Of a stretch of 64,000 bases of DNA, positions 63,822 to 64,000 are shown piece by piece. Numbering within the stretch: position 1 is the first letter of the stretch; each line of letters begins with the position of its first letter. Where the stretch lies: the NCBI GenBank assembly GCA_023388355.1, contig JAEWGI010000019.1, positions 62,001 through 126,000 of the forward strand, written 5' to 3'. A program made the position numbers and the translations under genes. Source of the DNA: Pseudomonadota bacterium (GTDB lineage: Bacteria; Pseudomonadota; Gammaproteobacteria; Xanthomonadales; Xanthomonadaceae). The notes beneath the pieces were generated by a model. It was not told the origin of the DNA, did no database searches, and worked only from the letters and a program-made list of their open reading frames with translations.

Positions 63822-64000
63822 TCATGGGGGCGACGCCTGTCCCGGCTTCCCCAGCGATGCGTTGAGGCGCTGGCCCCAGGCGTCGAGCTGGTCGAGCAGG
63901 GACAGGCGCGCGGGGCTGGCGGCATGTTCGGCGCGCAGTGTGGCGATGCGCTCGAAATACGGCGTGAACCCGAGTTCGGACAGGCTGCTGCCATCGGCCA
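63822..64000 (-). CDS. C-terminal end of an unidentified protein (partial)
   Basis: The last 58 codons of a gene entering from the right edge. The sequence (LGFTPYFERIATLRAEHAAS, then LSLLDQLDAWGQRLNASLGK) is helical and polar and ends GQASPP. The frame is chosen for its ordinary residue composition compared with the Arg/Ser/Pro-rich alternative. No family can be named from this fragment. Confidence 0.55.
   Translation of the reverse strand, partial: ADGSSLSELGFTPYFERIATLRAEHAASPARLSLLDQLDAWGQRLNASLGKPGQASPP

Overview
The window is high-GC, densely coded chromosomal DNA. It most resembles a member of the Xanthomonadaceae/Lysobacteraceae (Lysobacter- or Luteimonas-like gammaproteobacterium). 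The pointers are a GyrA with Gln at position 83 in the quinolone-resistance region, a methionine synthase split into two adjacent genes, odhA-odhB-lpd in one operon, a 180-kDa NAD-glutamate dehydrogenase, and abundant palindromic intergenic repeats of the kind common in this family. The assignment is inference; no rRNA or tRNA gene was recognised.

Layout. 1-1717: the start of an ABC ATPase gene coupled to a YtrA-type GntR repressor with a dyad operator, then a CPBP membrane protease. 2038-12651: gyrA, a yfhM-like alpha-2-macroglobulin lipoprotein with its partner pbpC, and a peroxiredoxin. 12795-14235: hsp20 and a cbpA-type dnaJ. 14347-16989: a PilH-like receiver, an AcuI/YhdH reductase, a LOG-family hydrolase and a small lipoprotein. 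17056-22734: lpd, sucB and sucA (2-oxoglutarate dehydrogenase). 23059-27890: purB followed by VOC, subclass B3 metallo-beta-lactamase, JmjC ribosomal oxygenase and GNAT genes; the last four are joined by 4-bp stop/start overlaps. 28121-31825: fumC, a remnant of an SLC13 permease, and a gamma-glutamyltransferase broken by a one-base frameshift. 32331-37794: a minus-strand cluster of a small membrane protein, GntR, ABC ATPase, permease, DUF2884 lipoprotein, a GSGD beta-helix protein and a second DUF2884 protein. 37937-42629: a secreted glutathione peroxidase, two FKBP isomerases, ugd, slyX and a DUF2058 gene. 42786-47810: an ArsR-methyltransferase regulator and both halves of metH, with a strong promoter and operator. 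47975-56832: acyl-CoA dehydrogenase, giant NAD-GDH, nadK, 5'-nucleotidase and a small membrane protein. 56890-57533: an array of palindromic elements with 24-bp tandem repeats. 57603-64000: gltS, FMN reductase, a large NHL/FG-GAP surface protein with atypical base usage, and DUF2939 and DUF2461 genes.

Most genes are housekeeping. The central-metabolism set is notable for glutamate and the TCA cycle: 2-oxoglutarate dehydrogenase, fumarase, NAD-GDH and a glutamate symporter. The unusual material lies in the repeats (including one inserted in frame inside metH), the operator and leader structures, the beta-lactamase/ribosomal-oxygenase operon, the GntR-ABC-DUF2884 envelope cluster, and the broken permease/ggt segment.
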